Of a stretch of DNA of 47,856 nt, positions 1-8,431 are shown piece by piece (position 1 is the first letter of the stretch; every line of letters starts with the position of its first letter). Made by a program: the position numbers and the translations under genes. The DNA is from Sergeia podlipaevii (taxonomy: Eukaryota > Euglenozoa > Kinetoplastea > Trypanosomatida > Trypanosomatidae), in NCBI GenBank assembly GCA_030849805.1, contig JASANZ010002116.1:1-47856 (forward strand). Reading direction: 5' to 3'. The notes beneath the pieces were generated by a model that saw only the letters and a list, made by a program, of their open reading frames with translations, did no database searches and was not told the DNA's origin.

Positions 1-335
1 ATGATAATAACAACAAAATATGAATACGTTATTAAATACGTTAAACAACAACAAAAAAAAATTAGACAAAGAAGAGATTGTGGTGATGACGATAAGAAAA
101 AAAAAAGGAACTATCATTCCTTTCTGATGTACACGGATTAACGACTTCACTACACCCTCGGTTCACCTCTAGTCTTCTTAAAAAACCGTTATTCTTTCTT
201 CATCTCCCCCTCCTCCTCCCTTTCAAAATATCACCCCGCCAGACGACTTACTCACTAGTCAGAATGATAAAAAGTAAAAAGAGAGAGAGAGAGAGAGAGC
301 AACCAAGAAGGAGACTTTGCTTCTTGCGTGCTGGC
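1..335. other. Spacer downstream of enoyl-CoA reductase
   Basis: No gene is seen. This is the presumed 3' UTR and downstream spacer of the enoyl-CoA reductase gene, which reads leftward into it. It is AT-rich, with a pyrimidine-rich stretch at about 192-230 and a GA microsatellite at about 281-299 close to the stop codon. The window ends before the next gene to the left. Confidence 0.6.
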
Positions 336-1268
336 TTAGACTACAAAAGGGATAATGGCCTTCTTCTTCTTGTTGGCGGGATCAGCCTTAATGTAGCCCT
401 TGTGCTTCTTGATGGCCCACTCAGTCATCTGCAGAAGACCAGCCACGGTGAAGAACCAGGAGGAGAGGATGTTGGTGCCGATTGAAAAGGACACCCAAGA
501 CATGACCTCAAAGAAGTAGTTAGGGCAAGACACGAGAGAGAAGAGAGAGCCGGAAGGAGTGTTGCGGGCCTGGTCGCCGTCGCCCGTGCGCATGGTGCTC
601 AGCTGCACGTGCACAGCGAAGTTGAGAAGTTCGCTGATCACCATCGCGATAGCGCCAACGTTTATCTGACCGCGGCTCGCGGGCTCCGTGTAGTACGGGC
701 TGCAGAGCACATATCCAATGAAGGCGGCAAAGGACCAGTAGTAAAAGGAGTTCTTAAAGACGTTGCGGAGAGGCATCGTGGGGCGAGAAAACTTGTGCAC
801 GAAGATCGTCTCGAGCTCGCGCTTGATGAAGTGAGCAGCAAATAGCGAGACAAAGAGCTTCTGCGCATAGCCGAACTCCTTGGTGACGTTGGAGCCATAG
901 ATAAAAGACGGGCGCATAGCGTAGAAGAGGATAAAGGCGAGAGGGCCAGCGTATTCAATGAGGAAGACAGTACGGTAGCCAATCTGAGGGCCAAGGTCCT
1001 TGTAGAATACCTCGGTGCCAGCCCTCACGCCTTGCTCAGCGAGTCCATGCTTGGCGTCAAGGGTGATGGTGTTGGGACGGGGCTTCTTTCCCTCAGGGAG
1101 AGGCTCCTGGGGTTCGGCGGCCTTGGGACCCGCGATCTTAAAGGTCTTGCGGTGCTCATCCACCTTGGGGCGGTACGCCATCTTAAGATCCGCGAGAGTG
1201 GCGTTGTTGGGGATCTCGACCTCCTCCTTGCGAGCGTTATCCCGGCCAGAAACGATGACAACCTTCAT
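336..1268 (-). CDS. TECR: Very-long-chain trans-2-enoyl-CoA reductase
   Basis: 310 residues, close to the roughly 308 usual for TECR/Tsc13. This ER membrane enzyme performs the last, NADPH-dependent reduction of each fatty-acid elongation cycle. Residues 1-90 look like the ubiquitin-like N-terminal domain of the family. Several hydrophobic segments (about 100-120, 135-150, 172-190, 203-222, 255-280) form the steroid 5-alpha-reductase-like membrane domain. The family signature SCPNYFFEVMSW is at 247-258; Tyr251 matches the catalytic Tyr of human TECR (Tyr248). The C terminus has a Lys run followed by IIPF, as in relatives. The ATG at 1268 was chosen because it is the first one after a strong pyrimidine tract and AG at 1325-1326, and because homology starts there; the reading frame stays open upstream without an ATG. 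In trypanosomatids this enzyme would serve the ELO elongase pathway (established knowledge of the family). Confidence 0.9.
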   Translation of the reverse strand: MKVVIVSGRDNARKEEVEIPNNATLADLKMAYRPKVDEHRKTFKIAGPKAAEPQEPLPEGKKPRPNTITLDAKHGLAEQGVRAGTEVFYKDLGPQIGYRTVFLIEYAGPLAFILFYAMRPSFIYGSNVTKEFGYAQKLFVSLFAAHFIKRELETIFVHKFSRPTMPLRNVFKNSFYYWSFAAFIGYVLCSPYYTEPASRGQINVGAIAMVISELLNFAVHVQLSTMRTGDGDQARNTPSGSLFSLVSCPNYFFEVMSWVSFSIGTNILSSWFFTVAGLLQMTEWAIKKHKGYIKADPANKKKKAIIPFVV

Positions 1269-2255
1269 GGTATCTCTTGAAAATATTAGGGGCACGTGAC
1301 AGCAATTTTGCTTTTCTAGGACTACTGACAACAACACGAAAGGCAACAAAAAGAAAGAAAAGAGAAGATTGATTAGTGAAAGGGAATAGAAGAAGAAGAA
1401 GAAAAACTAAACATACGGTGCAACACATACAAAATCCACATATACACAAAGAAATAAAAAATAATCTGTCTTTTACTGACATTTCGCAGCACTGCATTGC
1501 CGATTCGTCTTGCTGTTTCTCTCTTTCTCTCTCCCATATATATTCAGAGAGAAAGGATGAGAGAGTAAAGCAACTTGCGCGTAGTAGGTAGATAATAATA
1601 ATAAAATTACTATAAATAACAATAATAAAAATCATGAATGAGGCGCGGTAACAACAACATCAACAACAACAAAAGAAAAAAAAAGAAACAATACTAGTAA
1701 GGTGATTTCACATACTCTTCAAACTCATCATAGAAGGAGACGTCACTCCCATCTCTTTCTTTTTCCTTGCACACAATGTAAATTGATGAAAAAAATATAT
1801 ATATTTATATTTATAAATGTGTTCTTGCCTCAGTGTGTAAAAGAAGTACTATACTGACAGATTTCAAAGCAACACAAACAAAATAGAAACCCAGGTCCAG
1901 GTAGTATCACAGTGCATAAAACAATGGCATAACCGTCGCGAAGCTCACTAACAATCACGCGGTTGTCTCCTTAATTTTAACTGACAGCAATAGTAATAAT
2001 CATAAAAAAAAAGAAAAAAAAACCAAAGCATATAAAAAAAGGGGCGGAGGAGGGACGTAGATGCTATACCTCTCTCATTGTGTCTAGCTCACATCAATAT
2101 TCACATTCACACATAAGCTGTTATTCTTTATATATATAATCACCTTGGCTCGCCACACCGCATTTTGCGCTTTGCTTATGTGCGAGTGAGTGCTTGTGGG
2201 TGTATGAGATTGCATATATGAAAGCGGGAGTGGGGTGGGGGAGGGAGCCTCAGCA
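1269..2255. other. Spacer between CHAP-like gene and TECR
   Basis: The stretch next to 1268 is the TECR 5' UTR and splice-acceptor region. The remainder, presumed 3' UTR of the CHAP-like gene, is AT-rich with poly-A runs (about 1675-1690, 2006-2040) and short TA repeats (about 1795-1815). I see no gene or RNA in it. Confidence 0.5.
1325..1375 (-). promoter_or_regulatory. Polypyrimidine tract and trans-splice acceptor of TECR
   Basis: On the minus strand a long C/T run is followed by TGTCAG, with the AG at 1325-1326. This would leave a 56-nt 5' UTR before the ATG at 1268 and excludes the open reading frame upstream from translation. Confidence 0.6.
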
Positions 2256-3173
2256 TCAAAGGTCATCGTCTAGTTGATTCAACCCCACTTGATAGCGATC
2301 AGAAAAGCCCCGTATAGGACGCATCTTACCCACACGCATGCGGCCAATAGGAATAAGCCCGAGAGGATCTTCGATGTAGCCCTCTGCTATCGAACTGTCC
2401 TCTCTATCCAGTCTCCACTTAAAGTAGACAATGCGGGAGTAGTTCCTGCCGCCCCAGTCTACGTTGTCTATGTTTTGCTCAGCAAGGTACAGCTTGCGGG
2501 GATGCATCCAACGTGCCTTGAGCGCGCGCAGGTTCTCACGGCCGCCCGCAGCCTCCACGTCATCCTCTACCTCCACAATCACCGCCGCATGACCTTCAGC
2601 AAAGCCCTTCTTCAAGTTTTTCATATACGCAATGATGTCCTTGCTACGAGGCGAGATAAATTTACGTTCCTCCACCGACTTACCTTCAGCGTAGTTATTG
2701 ATGTACTCCGCATCCCAGTCCTGAACTGTCTTTGCGGGATTATAGTAGTAATTAGTGCCCCACCACCCTTGCACGTCGTCTTGCAAGTGTGGCATGACGC
2801 CCCGGTTGTAAAGCATCCACCGCATGACGTAGTCCATCGCACCGTAGCGTGTGGCAATCATGATGTGGCCGCGGACGGAGGGATCAAAGGGGGATGAGAC
2901 ATCCATGGGGTTATTCAGAGCGACGTAGGAAACATCTGAAGACTTGTAGCGAACATTGCAGTTGCTGAAGGCGGGCACGTGGTTGGCAACGCCGAGCAGC
3001 GTACCGAAAGGTGTTGTGCAGTTTGATAAGGGATCAAAGCCTTCCTCAAGATGAAACTGGCGCAAGTTCAGTGAGTTGTGTCGGTAGCTATCTTGGATTG
3101 AAAATCTGTACAGCGCAAACATCGAAACCAGACCTGTGACAATAAGAAGAAGAAAGATGTGCAGGACCTTCAT
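2256..3173 (-). CDS. Membrane-anchored CHAP/amidase-like protein, catalytic Cys lost
   Basis: 305 residues. Residues 4-22 form a hydrophobic signal anchor; the rest is a lumenal or extracellular-type domain with sequons at Asn51 and Asn244 and only two cysteines, Cys52 and Cys72, which could pair. Order and spacing match the CHAP amidase domain of glutathionylspermidine/trypanothione synthetases (peptidase family C51): TPFGTLLG at 54-61, the helix GAMDYVMRWMLYNRGV at 111-126, GHAAVIVEV at 194-202, LAEQN at 230-234, NYSR at 244-247, and a C-terminal LIPIGRMR at 273-280. In active members the helix begins with Gln-Cys, the Cys being the nucleophile; here these are Gly111-Ala112 (codon 2838-2840). 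The catalytic His (195) and the following Asn (234) are kept. I infer a pseudoenzyme, perhaps a binding protein. Trypanosomatids are known to carry C51-like proteins; I do not know this one's function. The start is the first ATG after an AG at 3241-3242. Confidence 0.7.
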   Translation of the reverse strand: MKVLHIFLLLIVTGLVSMFALYRFSIQDSYRHNSLNLRQFHLEEGFDPLSNCTTPFGTLLGVANHVPAFSNCNVRYKSSDVSYVALNNPMDVSSPFDPSVRGHIMIATRYGAMDYVMRWMLYNRGVMPHLQDDVQGWWGTNYYYNPAKTVQDWDAEYINNYAEGKSVEERKFISPRSKDIIAYMKNLKKGFAEGHAAVIVEVEDDVEAAGGRENLRALKARWMHPRKLYLAEQNIDNVDWGGRNYSRIVYFKWRLDREDSSIAEGYIEDPLGLIPIGRMRVGKMRPIRGFSDRYQVGLNQLDDDL

Positions 3174-3240
3174 TTTTTTAAATTTTTTTTGATGATTTGC
3201 ACTTGAAACCGTCCTGAATGCCTATGTCTAGAGGGGCGAA

Positions 3241-3262
3241 CTGATGAATGAAAAATAGAAAT
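3241..3262 (-). promoter_or_regulatory. Candidate trans-splice acceptor of the CHAP-like gene
   Basis: The minus strand reads TTTCTATTTTTCATTCATCAG, with the AG at 3241-3242, giving a 67-nt 5' UTR. A second AG (CCTCTAG) lies a little further downstream and could be used instead. Confidence 0.45.
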
Positions 3263-3390
3263 TGCCCTTTTTCAATACTAAACACAAATAAATAGATGAA
3301 TAAATAGATAAATAGATAAATATATATACGTAGAATGTAGCAAGACAGCTATTATAATTATAGTAATCCGTGTGCCGTGGAGGCGCAGTT

Positions 3391-3407
3391 AAAAAAAAAA
3401 GGAACTT

Positions 3408-3444
<37 letters not shown>

Positions 3445-3684
3445 GTACTCTCTGAGTGACTCCCTGTTGGAGAACTATGTATGTGTACAAGAACATTTTT
3501 TTTTTTTTAAAAAGAAAAAGCAAAAGGAGGGGGAGAGAGAAAAAANAAAAAAAGGAACTTCAAATATATATATATATCTAGTGGTACTCTCTGAGTGACT
3601 CCCTGTTGGAGAACTATGTATGTGTACAAGAACATTTTTTTTTTTTTAAAGAAAAAGCAAAAGGTGAGGGAGAGAGAAAAAAAA
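3391..3684. repeat. Tandem near-duplication of about 150 bp flanking a single N
   Basis: The segment starting GGAACTTCAAATATAT at 3401 is repeated at 3554, a period of 153. Each copy has a TA microsatellite, the same unique middle (CTAGTGGTACTCTCTGAGTG), a poly-T run and a purine-rich tail. Copy 1 runs to 3545, base 3546 is N, and copy 2 runs to about 3684. The copies differ in TA-repeat length, homopolymer lengths and one or two bases in the tail. An N exactly at the junction suggests two overlapping contig ends that were abutted and not merged, so this is probably an assembly artefact, though a true duplication is possible. Confidence 0.85.
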
Positions 3685-3951
3685 TATGAGTGACAGTGAT
3701 GCTCCCAGAGGTATACAAAGCAAAGAGTCTAGTTTGTTCTATGAGCATGTATCTGTGCTCCATGTATATATGATATGTATAGGCAACGATTAAAAAAATT
3801 TGAAAAAAAAATATATAAAAAGGGAAAACGCGGGAGGGATAGACAACCCAACAACAAATTCCAATATAACAACAACAACAGGAGGTGCAACCAAGAACTC
3901 CCCCCCCCAGCAAGTCACTGCTTGACCTCACCACTATCACCTTCTCTCCAT

Positions 3952-6777
3952 TTAGTAAGTGCACACGCACGCACACCCCTTTGGACAGCAGTACACGTTG
4001 GGACTCTTCCACCATTCTTCAATATGCTCCACGTGGCCACCGTGACCACACTGAACACACTGAACTATCAAGCAACCTTCCGTGCTCTTCTTACCGCTCC
4101 GTGACACGGTAACTCCTCCTCCTTGCTGCTGCAGTGGGGGGACCTGCAGCTGTCCAGGAGCAAATCTCATTGTCGGACTACTAATCAGCGAGTACGCAGT
4201 ACTCGATTCATCCTCAGGCTCTGCGATGGTGACAACTATGTTCGAACTACTTGTGTTGTGAGCAATTTCTGCCGTAGCTCCAGTCCCATTCCCAGCTGCC
4301 GTCCCCGCACTCCGCTGAAGAGAGAGACCACACACAGCACACACTGTAATGGGGGCGTGCCGCACTGCAGCAGCGGTGGCGGTGGACGGTGCCACCCACG
4401 CCCCTGAGACCCTCCACCGCGGGAGGCGCATTCTGCCTTGGTCACTTCCAAGATCCTCCAGCGCGCGCAGGCAGAGCCGCGCCTCACAGGCTTGCGTGTG
4501 AGCTCCTGCAAGTCCAAGCACGCGCTCTACCAGAGCTACTGACGCAGCACAGACCCACACCCGCCGCGTACCAAGCACCAGCCCACCGCCAGAACTGGGT
4601 GATGGAAAGAAGAATCCATTGGCCAGAGGTGCCGTGCTCGCTTCTGTTCCGCCAGTCCCTTCATCTGCAAGTACAGACGGTAGGGTAAGGCAGCATACGG
4701 CCACACCGGCCCAGAACGCGTAGCCTCGCTCGTGAAGCACCCGCACAGTGTCGTCTAACACAGGGTCGAGCATTTCATGTACATACGCGCCTTCAGTGTG
4801 ACCTGCCACGCCCTTAGAGAGCTGACACAGAGCCTCAAAGAGATCCGCCACATCTGCTAACCCGAGGGCCTTGCAGAGCTTTGCGTTTGCATGCAAGGCT
4901 GAGGCTGCACTACCTGTATACAACGTGATCTCATACCACTGGCATCGTCGACGCCGGCTGTAATGCTGCTCATGTCGGTGTTGCTGCTGTTCACGCAATG
5001 CACTTAGTAGTCCATCGTCCTGTCCAAAAGGATAGGAGGACTCAAACGACACGAAGGAACGCGAGGTATGGAATGATGAACAGAGAACCCTCTCCGGGGA
5101 GAGAATCGTCGGGAGGTGCGTAGAAGCTGTAAAGCGCGTAGTCATCATGATAGAAGCAAATGTCGCGTTCGCATCGCTTTCTTCCTCAGTGCCAAATGCA
5201 GAAGTGGCACTAGGTAACTGACGCTGCTGTTGCTGGCGGAGTGCGTAGGCGTGACTTGCTTTAAGAAATGCAAGCACGTGAGATATCTTTGTTCTCTTTG
5301 CTGATGTCTTGGCATGCTCGTGTGCAGCGGTAGTAAGGGCATTTTCGCTGAGCGGCGATGGCGGCGGGGGCTCGGGTATAATGTGACCGCGGGTAATTGG
5401 TATGCCCCATGCAACGACACCCCCTTGAGGCAGCAATATAGCCCCAAACACTCCGCGCCGCGGCTTGCACGCGATGCTGAGCTGCCGCTGTGTCCTTCCC
5501 AGCTGCTGTGAATGCGATGGCTTGAAAAGGGGACTAGAGGCACCCGCTGTGACAGAAATCGGACCACCTAGACTGTTCCTCTGCCCAGTGCTGCTACGTG
5601 GAATTCGAAACGTATCATCGATGTTTTGAAGACTGCGTACTCCGCTCGTGCTGGAGCCGCCACTTGCAATTGTGATGGACCCAATTGCATTTGATGCTGC
5701 CGCGGTGCCCACAATGGGAATAAAAATGCTAGAGCCGCCACCACCTTTCAGAGCAACCCCCAAACCGGACGGAGGCACCAGAGGGGAAGCTCCACTGCCA
5801 GCACCAGCATTAGCAGTGCTGCCCGTAACAGACCCCGATGTTGCTGCCGCTGCTGCTACCGCAGCTGTGGCGACGCCTCCCTGCACTCTATGCAACAGTG
5901 GGCTTCCAGGTGCTGCCACCGCTGCCTGGCTGTGTGAACTGACATGCTCAGACTGAAGATCAACCTCTAACAGGGCCCAGCACCGGATAAGGAAGACGAG
6001 ATCGCGTAGAAACGGGGATGTGTGCTGCTGCGCCACCGGATCTCTCCCTCGCGCCTGAGCATAGGAATCGTTAGTGCTTTTCCCATGCCAACCACCATTA
6101 CTTAAAATTTCTAATTGCTTTGAGCGCATTAGCCAAGCAAGGAGTGTCTCCGCATAGGACGGATATGACCCAGTCGCCTCTACCGCGTTAACCCCTGGCC
6201 CTCGCAGAGAGCCAGGCCCAACACCCACACTACCACGCAGAGAGTCCGCCAACGTTGTCGTGCTGAACACCCCACTGGGGCCACTACCAGTCGCGAAGCC
6301 ATCCGAGGCGAGCGAGTGCCAGCCTAACTCCATGCCCCTCTCCACATTCCCGCTAAAGAGAGCAAGGGAGCCAGGGCCAGGCGCCGCCACCTGCGCACTC
6401 GTCGCCACTCGCCACTCACACCCTTCTCTGGGATACTGAGAACCAAAGACAGCCTCCATGCGTGCAGAGACGGAAGACCATAGCAGCGGCTGCTGTAGAT
6501 GCTGACGATGATGCGACCGTACTTGACGATAAAATGAAATAAAAACGGAAAAGGTGCCTTGAGTAGGTGTAGGGAGAGGATTCGATAGAGACACGGACAC
6601 ACCAAGAGCGACGAGACTGCTGCTGTCTGCGCTACCTGCAGTGTCAGCACGCGTTGCCGATATCTTTTCGAGCCGTTGTTGTTGCTGTTGCTGCTGAGGC
6701 GACAAAGATGCGGCTTCGATAAGACTCCTTGCTATGCGAATATCGGTCTCCAACACATTCGGGATGGAAAAGTGCAT
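3952..6777 (-). CDS. WDR59-type GATOR2/SEACAT zinc-domain protein, no propeller
   Basis: 941 residues. The C terminus has the cysteine/histidine pattern of the WDR59/WDR24/Mios (Sea) family: CAVC at 813-816, then CVQCGHGGHVEHIEEWW at 907-923 and CPKGCACVC at 931-939. The CxxCGHGGH...W...CPxGCxCxC arrangement is closest to WDR59 as I recall it. This domain assembles GATOR2, which relays amino-acid status to TORC1 at the lysosome or vacuole (family knowledge). An unusual insert of about 85 residues separates the first CxxC from the rest. Residues 1-800 are rich in Gly, Ser, Ala and Gln; GVFGAILLPQGGVVAWG and a helical stretch (KLCKALGLADVADLFEALCQ) may correspond to the WDR59 linker and alpha-solenoid. 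I see no WD40 repeats, although WDR59 usually has an N-terminal propeller. The ATG at 6777 is the first after the pyrimidine tract, and the upstream DNA looks non-coding, so the short N terminus appears real. Confidence 0.6.
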   Translation of the reverse strand: MHFSIPNVLETDIRIARSLIEAASLSPQQQQQQQRLEKISATRADTAGSADSSSLVALGVSVSLSNPLPTPTQGTFSVFISFYRQVRSHHRQHLQQPLLWSSVSARMEAVFGSQYPREGCEWRVATSAQVAAPGPGSLALFSGNVERGMELGWHSLASDGFATGSGPSGVFSTTTLADSLRGSVGVGPGSLRGPGVNAVEATGSYPSYAETLLAWLMRSKQLEILSNGGWHGKSTNDSYAQARGRDPVAQQHTSPFLRDLVFLIRCWALLEVDLQSEHVSSHSQAAVAAPGSPLLHRVQGGVATAAVAAAAATSGSVTGSTANAGAGSGASPLVPPSGLGVALKGGGGSSIFIPIVGTAAASNAIGSITIASGGSSTSGVRSLQNIDDTFRIPRSSTGQRNSLGGPISVTAGASSPLFKPSHSQQLGRTQRQLSIACKPRRGVFGAILLPQGGVVAWGIPITRGHIIPEPPPPSPLSENALTTAAHEHAKTSAKRTKISHVLAFLKASHAYALRQQQQRQLPSATSAFGTEEESDANATFASIMMTTRFTASTHLPTILSPERVLCSSFHTSRSFVSFESSYPFGQDDGLLSALREQQQHRHEQHYSRRRRCQWYEITLYTGSAASALHANAKLCKALGLADVADLFEALCQLSKGVAGHTEGAYVHEMLDPVLDDTVRVLHERGYAFWAGVAVCCLTLPSVLADEGTGGTEASTAPLANGFFFPSPSSGGGLVLGTRRVWVCAASVALVERVLGLAGAHTQACEARLCLRALEDLGSDQGRMRLPRWRVSGAWVAPSTATAAAVRHAPITVCAVCGLSLQRSAGTAAGNGTGATAEIAHNTSSSNIVVTIAEPEDESSTAYSLISSPTMRFAPGQLQVPPLQQQGGGVTVSRSGKKSTEGCLIVQCVQCGHGGHVEHIEEWWKSPNVYCCPKGCACVCTY

Positions 6778-6932
6778 ATATATGTTTCTACAGATGTATT
6801 AGTACACACGCCCCCTCTCCTCCCCCCCCCTATTGCTGGGTGGCTATAATCGGTATTGTGCCGCGTACGGACAACGGCTTCGCTAAGTGCGAGAAAGCAA
6901 TCTCTCTTTCTTTCTTTTTGCGTTCTTCAACC

Positions 6933-6972
<40 letters not shown>

Positions 6973-7582
6973 AGACAAAGCCCTTGTGAGTATCTGCAAA
7001 TACACGCCTTCTCACACGCAGCTTTCCGTCAATGAGCAGGACAGTGCGTATACGTAGGCACGCGGCAACACACGCAATATTTGAAAACAGGGCACACGGA
7101 AGCAACCCCGTTGCTAACCCTTTGGCTACGTGGAAGAATGAATATATATATATTCCTCGAAGCTTAGTGTGTATTGAGCTAGAAAAGCGGTAACAATTTA
7201 AAGAGGCGAGGTAAAAGTGATAGAAAACAGGGAAAAAAAAATAGAGTACTAACAGCCAAAATACTGTCTTTTCAACAGTTTTCCAAGCAATAGATGTGTA
7301 GGGAAAGGACAGATATCAATATGAAGAGACCTTTCCTAAAAATAAAAAGTTATTGTCATTGTATTTGTATGCATGTGTGATAAACGTGAGCGCATTGCTA
7401 AGAAAAAAAAAAAAATTACGCTACACGCGTAACGACAAAAACTAAACAGAACAACAACAACCAACCAACCAACCAACCAACCAACCAAAAAGCAGCATCA
7501 ACAACAGCGGCAACAATCTCTGTGAACACCTCCGCAAGCGCCGTTTCCTCTTCTTCGCTAATATTTCTATTTTCTATTTTCC
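6778..7582. other. Spacer between thioredoxin-like gene and WDR59-type gene
   Basis: It contains the WDR59-type 5' UTR and splice signal, and the AT-rich presumed 3' UTR of the thioredoxin-like gene with a poly-A run at about 7402-7416 and a CCAA repeat of seven units at about 7459-7487. No gene is seen. Confidence 0.5.
6925..6970 (-). promoter_or_regulatory. CT-repeat tract and trans-splice acceptor of WDR59-type gene
   Basis: On the minus strand a (CT)n tract of about 33 bases is followed by TTTCTTGGTTGAAG, with the AG at 6925-6926. The 147-nt leader to 6777 contains no ATG, so 6777 is the first available start. The microsatellite itself seems to serve as the polypyrimidine tract. Confidence 0.55.
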
Positions 7583-8431
7583 CTACGAGAAGTCATCTGG
7601 CATGCGAGGACCATATGAGATCTTCTCTCCAAAGATGGACTTGTTCCTCCATTCATCAAGCACCTCTTCCTCAATCTGCGGCTCCACAAACTTCCGAAAG
7701 AACCACGAACGCCGCACCGACACCTGCTTCCAGTAGTTATGCAGCCGCACCTGCGACTTACGATAGAAGAGAACCAAGTTTTCCTCCATGATCTCCAGCA
7801 TGGCGGGGCCCGATGCAGAAAAATACATCTCTTCCGTCTGTAGTGCAGTGACAGGCGTCCCTTCGTTCTTGCGTCTCTTCACCTCCTTTTCAATTTCCAT
7901 GTACAGTTCCTCTCTAAAGTCCGCCGGCGGCTTGAAGTCTATGTCGGTCCACTGGCCTCCGCTGTACCCCTTCACCTGCGGAAAACGAACCAGACCCTTT
8001 GTGAGTTCAGGGAGATCGTTGCGACTCACTTCGTAAAACTTCAGATTTGGTGTGCGCGAGGCTGACTGATGGCACATCACTTCAAATACCTTGTCCACAG
8101 CATTACACGCGGTGCAGTTTTCCTGATGATAACGAACTACCATCACGGCGTCAGACTTGGAGAAGTATTGCAGCTTCTCTTTCATCTCCTCCACAGATCC
8201 TATCGTGCGCACACACTTGGTGGGAAACTTCATCCACAGCGGGTTCAGCGGCCGCTCGTTGCCGGTGCTCATACCGCTCCTCAGACCGGCACTGTTCATC
8301 ATCAGAGATTTCATTCTGTGTGACTCAGATTGGTACATCTCGAGCTTCTCTCGCTTCTTCGCGATGCCCTCGACGACGTTCTTATCACTCGTCTCAGGCT
8401 CGCGGAAAAGCTCATCGGCTGGCCCACGCAT
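7583..8431 (-). CDS. Thioredoxin-fold protein with CTAC motif
   Basis: 282 residues. The central part looks like a thioredoxin fold: AVMVVRYHQENCTACNAVD at 95-113 gives the strand-loop-helix with a CxxC pair (Cys106, Cys109), and RFPQVKGYSGG at 149-159 matches the cis-proline (Pro151) strand and following turn of thioredoxins. The spacer Thr-Ala differs from the Gly-Pro of classical thioredoxin, so redox potential and partner are unknown. Charged, probably helical segments lie N-terminal (1-60) and C-terminal (175-282, with many Arg and aromatic residues). No signal peptide or membrane segment is seen. The ATG at 8431 was chosen because the frame upstream is a translated CA/TG microsatellite and because an AG at 8489-8490 following a pyrimidine tract places the acceptor downstream of the only other in-frame ATG. 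It is not a recognised named protein; a flagellar or cytosolic redox or structural role is possible. Confidence 0.65.
   Translation of the reverse strand: MRGPADELFREPETSDKNVVEGIAKKREKLEMYQSESHRMKSLMMNSAGLRSGMSTGNERPLNPLWMKFPTKCVRTIGSVEEMKEKLQYFSKSDAVMVVRYHQENCTACNAVDKVFEVMCHQSASRTPNLKFYEVSRNDLPELTKGLVRFPQVKGYSGGQWTDIDFKPPADFREELYMEIEKEVKRRKNEGTPVTALQTEEMYFSASGPAMLEIMEENLVLFYRKSQVRLHNYWKQVSVRRSWFFRKFVEPQIEEEVLDEWRNKSIFGEKISYGPRMPDDFS

Larger units (their letters stand above)
3174..3951. other. Spacer between WDR59-type gene and CHAP-like gene
   Basis: Apart from the CHAP-like gene's 5' UTR and acceptor next to 3173 and the near-duplication, it holds AT-rich sequence (ATAG/ATAA-type repeats at about 3286-3330, a poly-A stretch at about 3790-3825) and a C run at about 3901-3909. 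No gene is seen. Confidence 0.5.

Noticed and set aside
2274..2897. Plus-strand open frame of 207 codons
   Set aside because: It lies entirely within the CHAP-like gene on the opposite strand and has no recognisable content.
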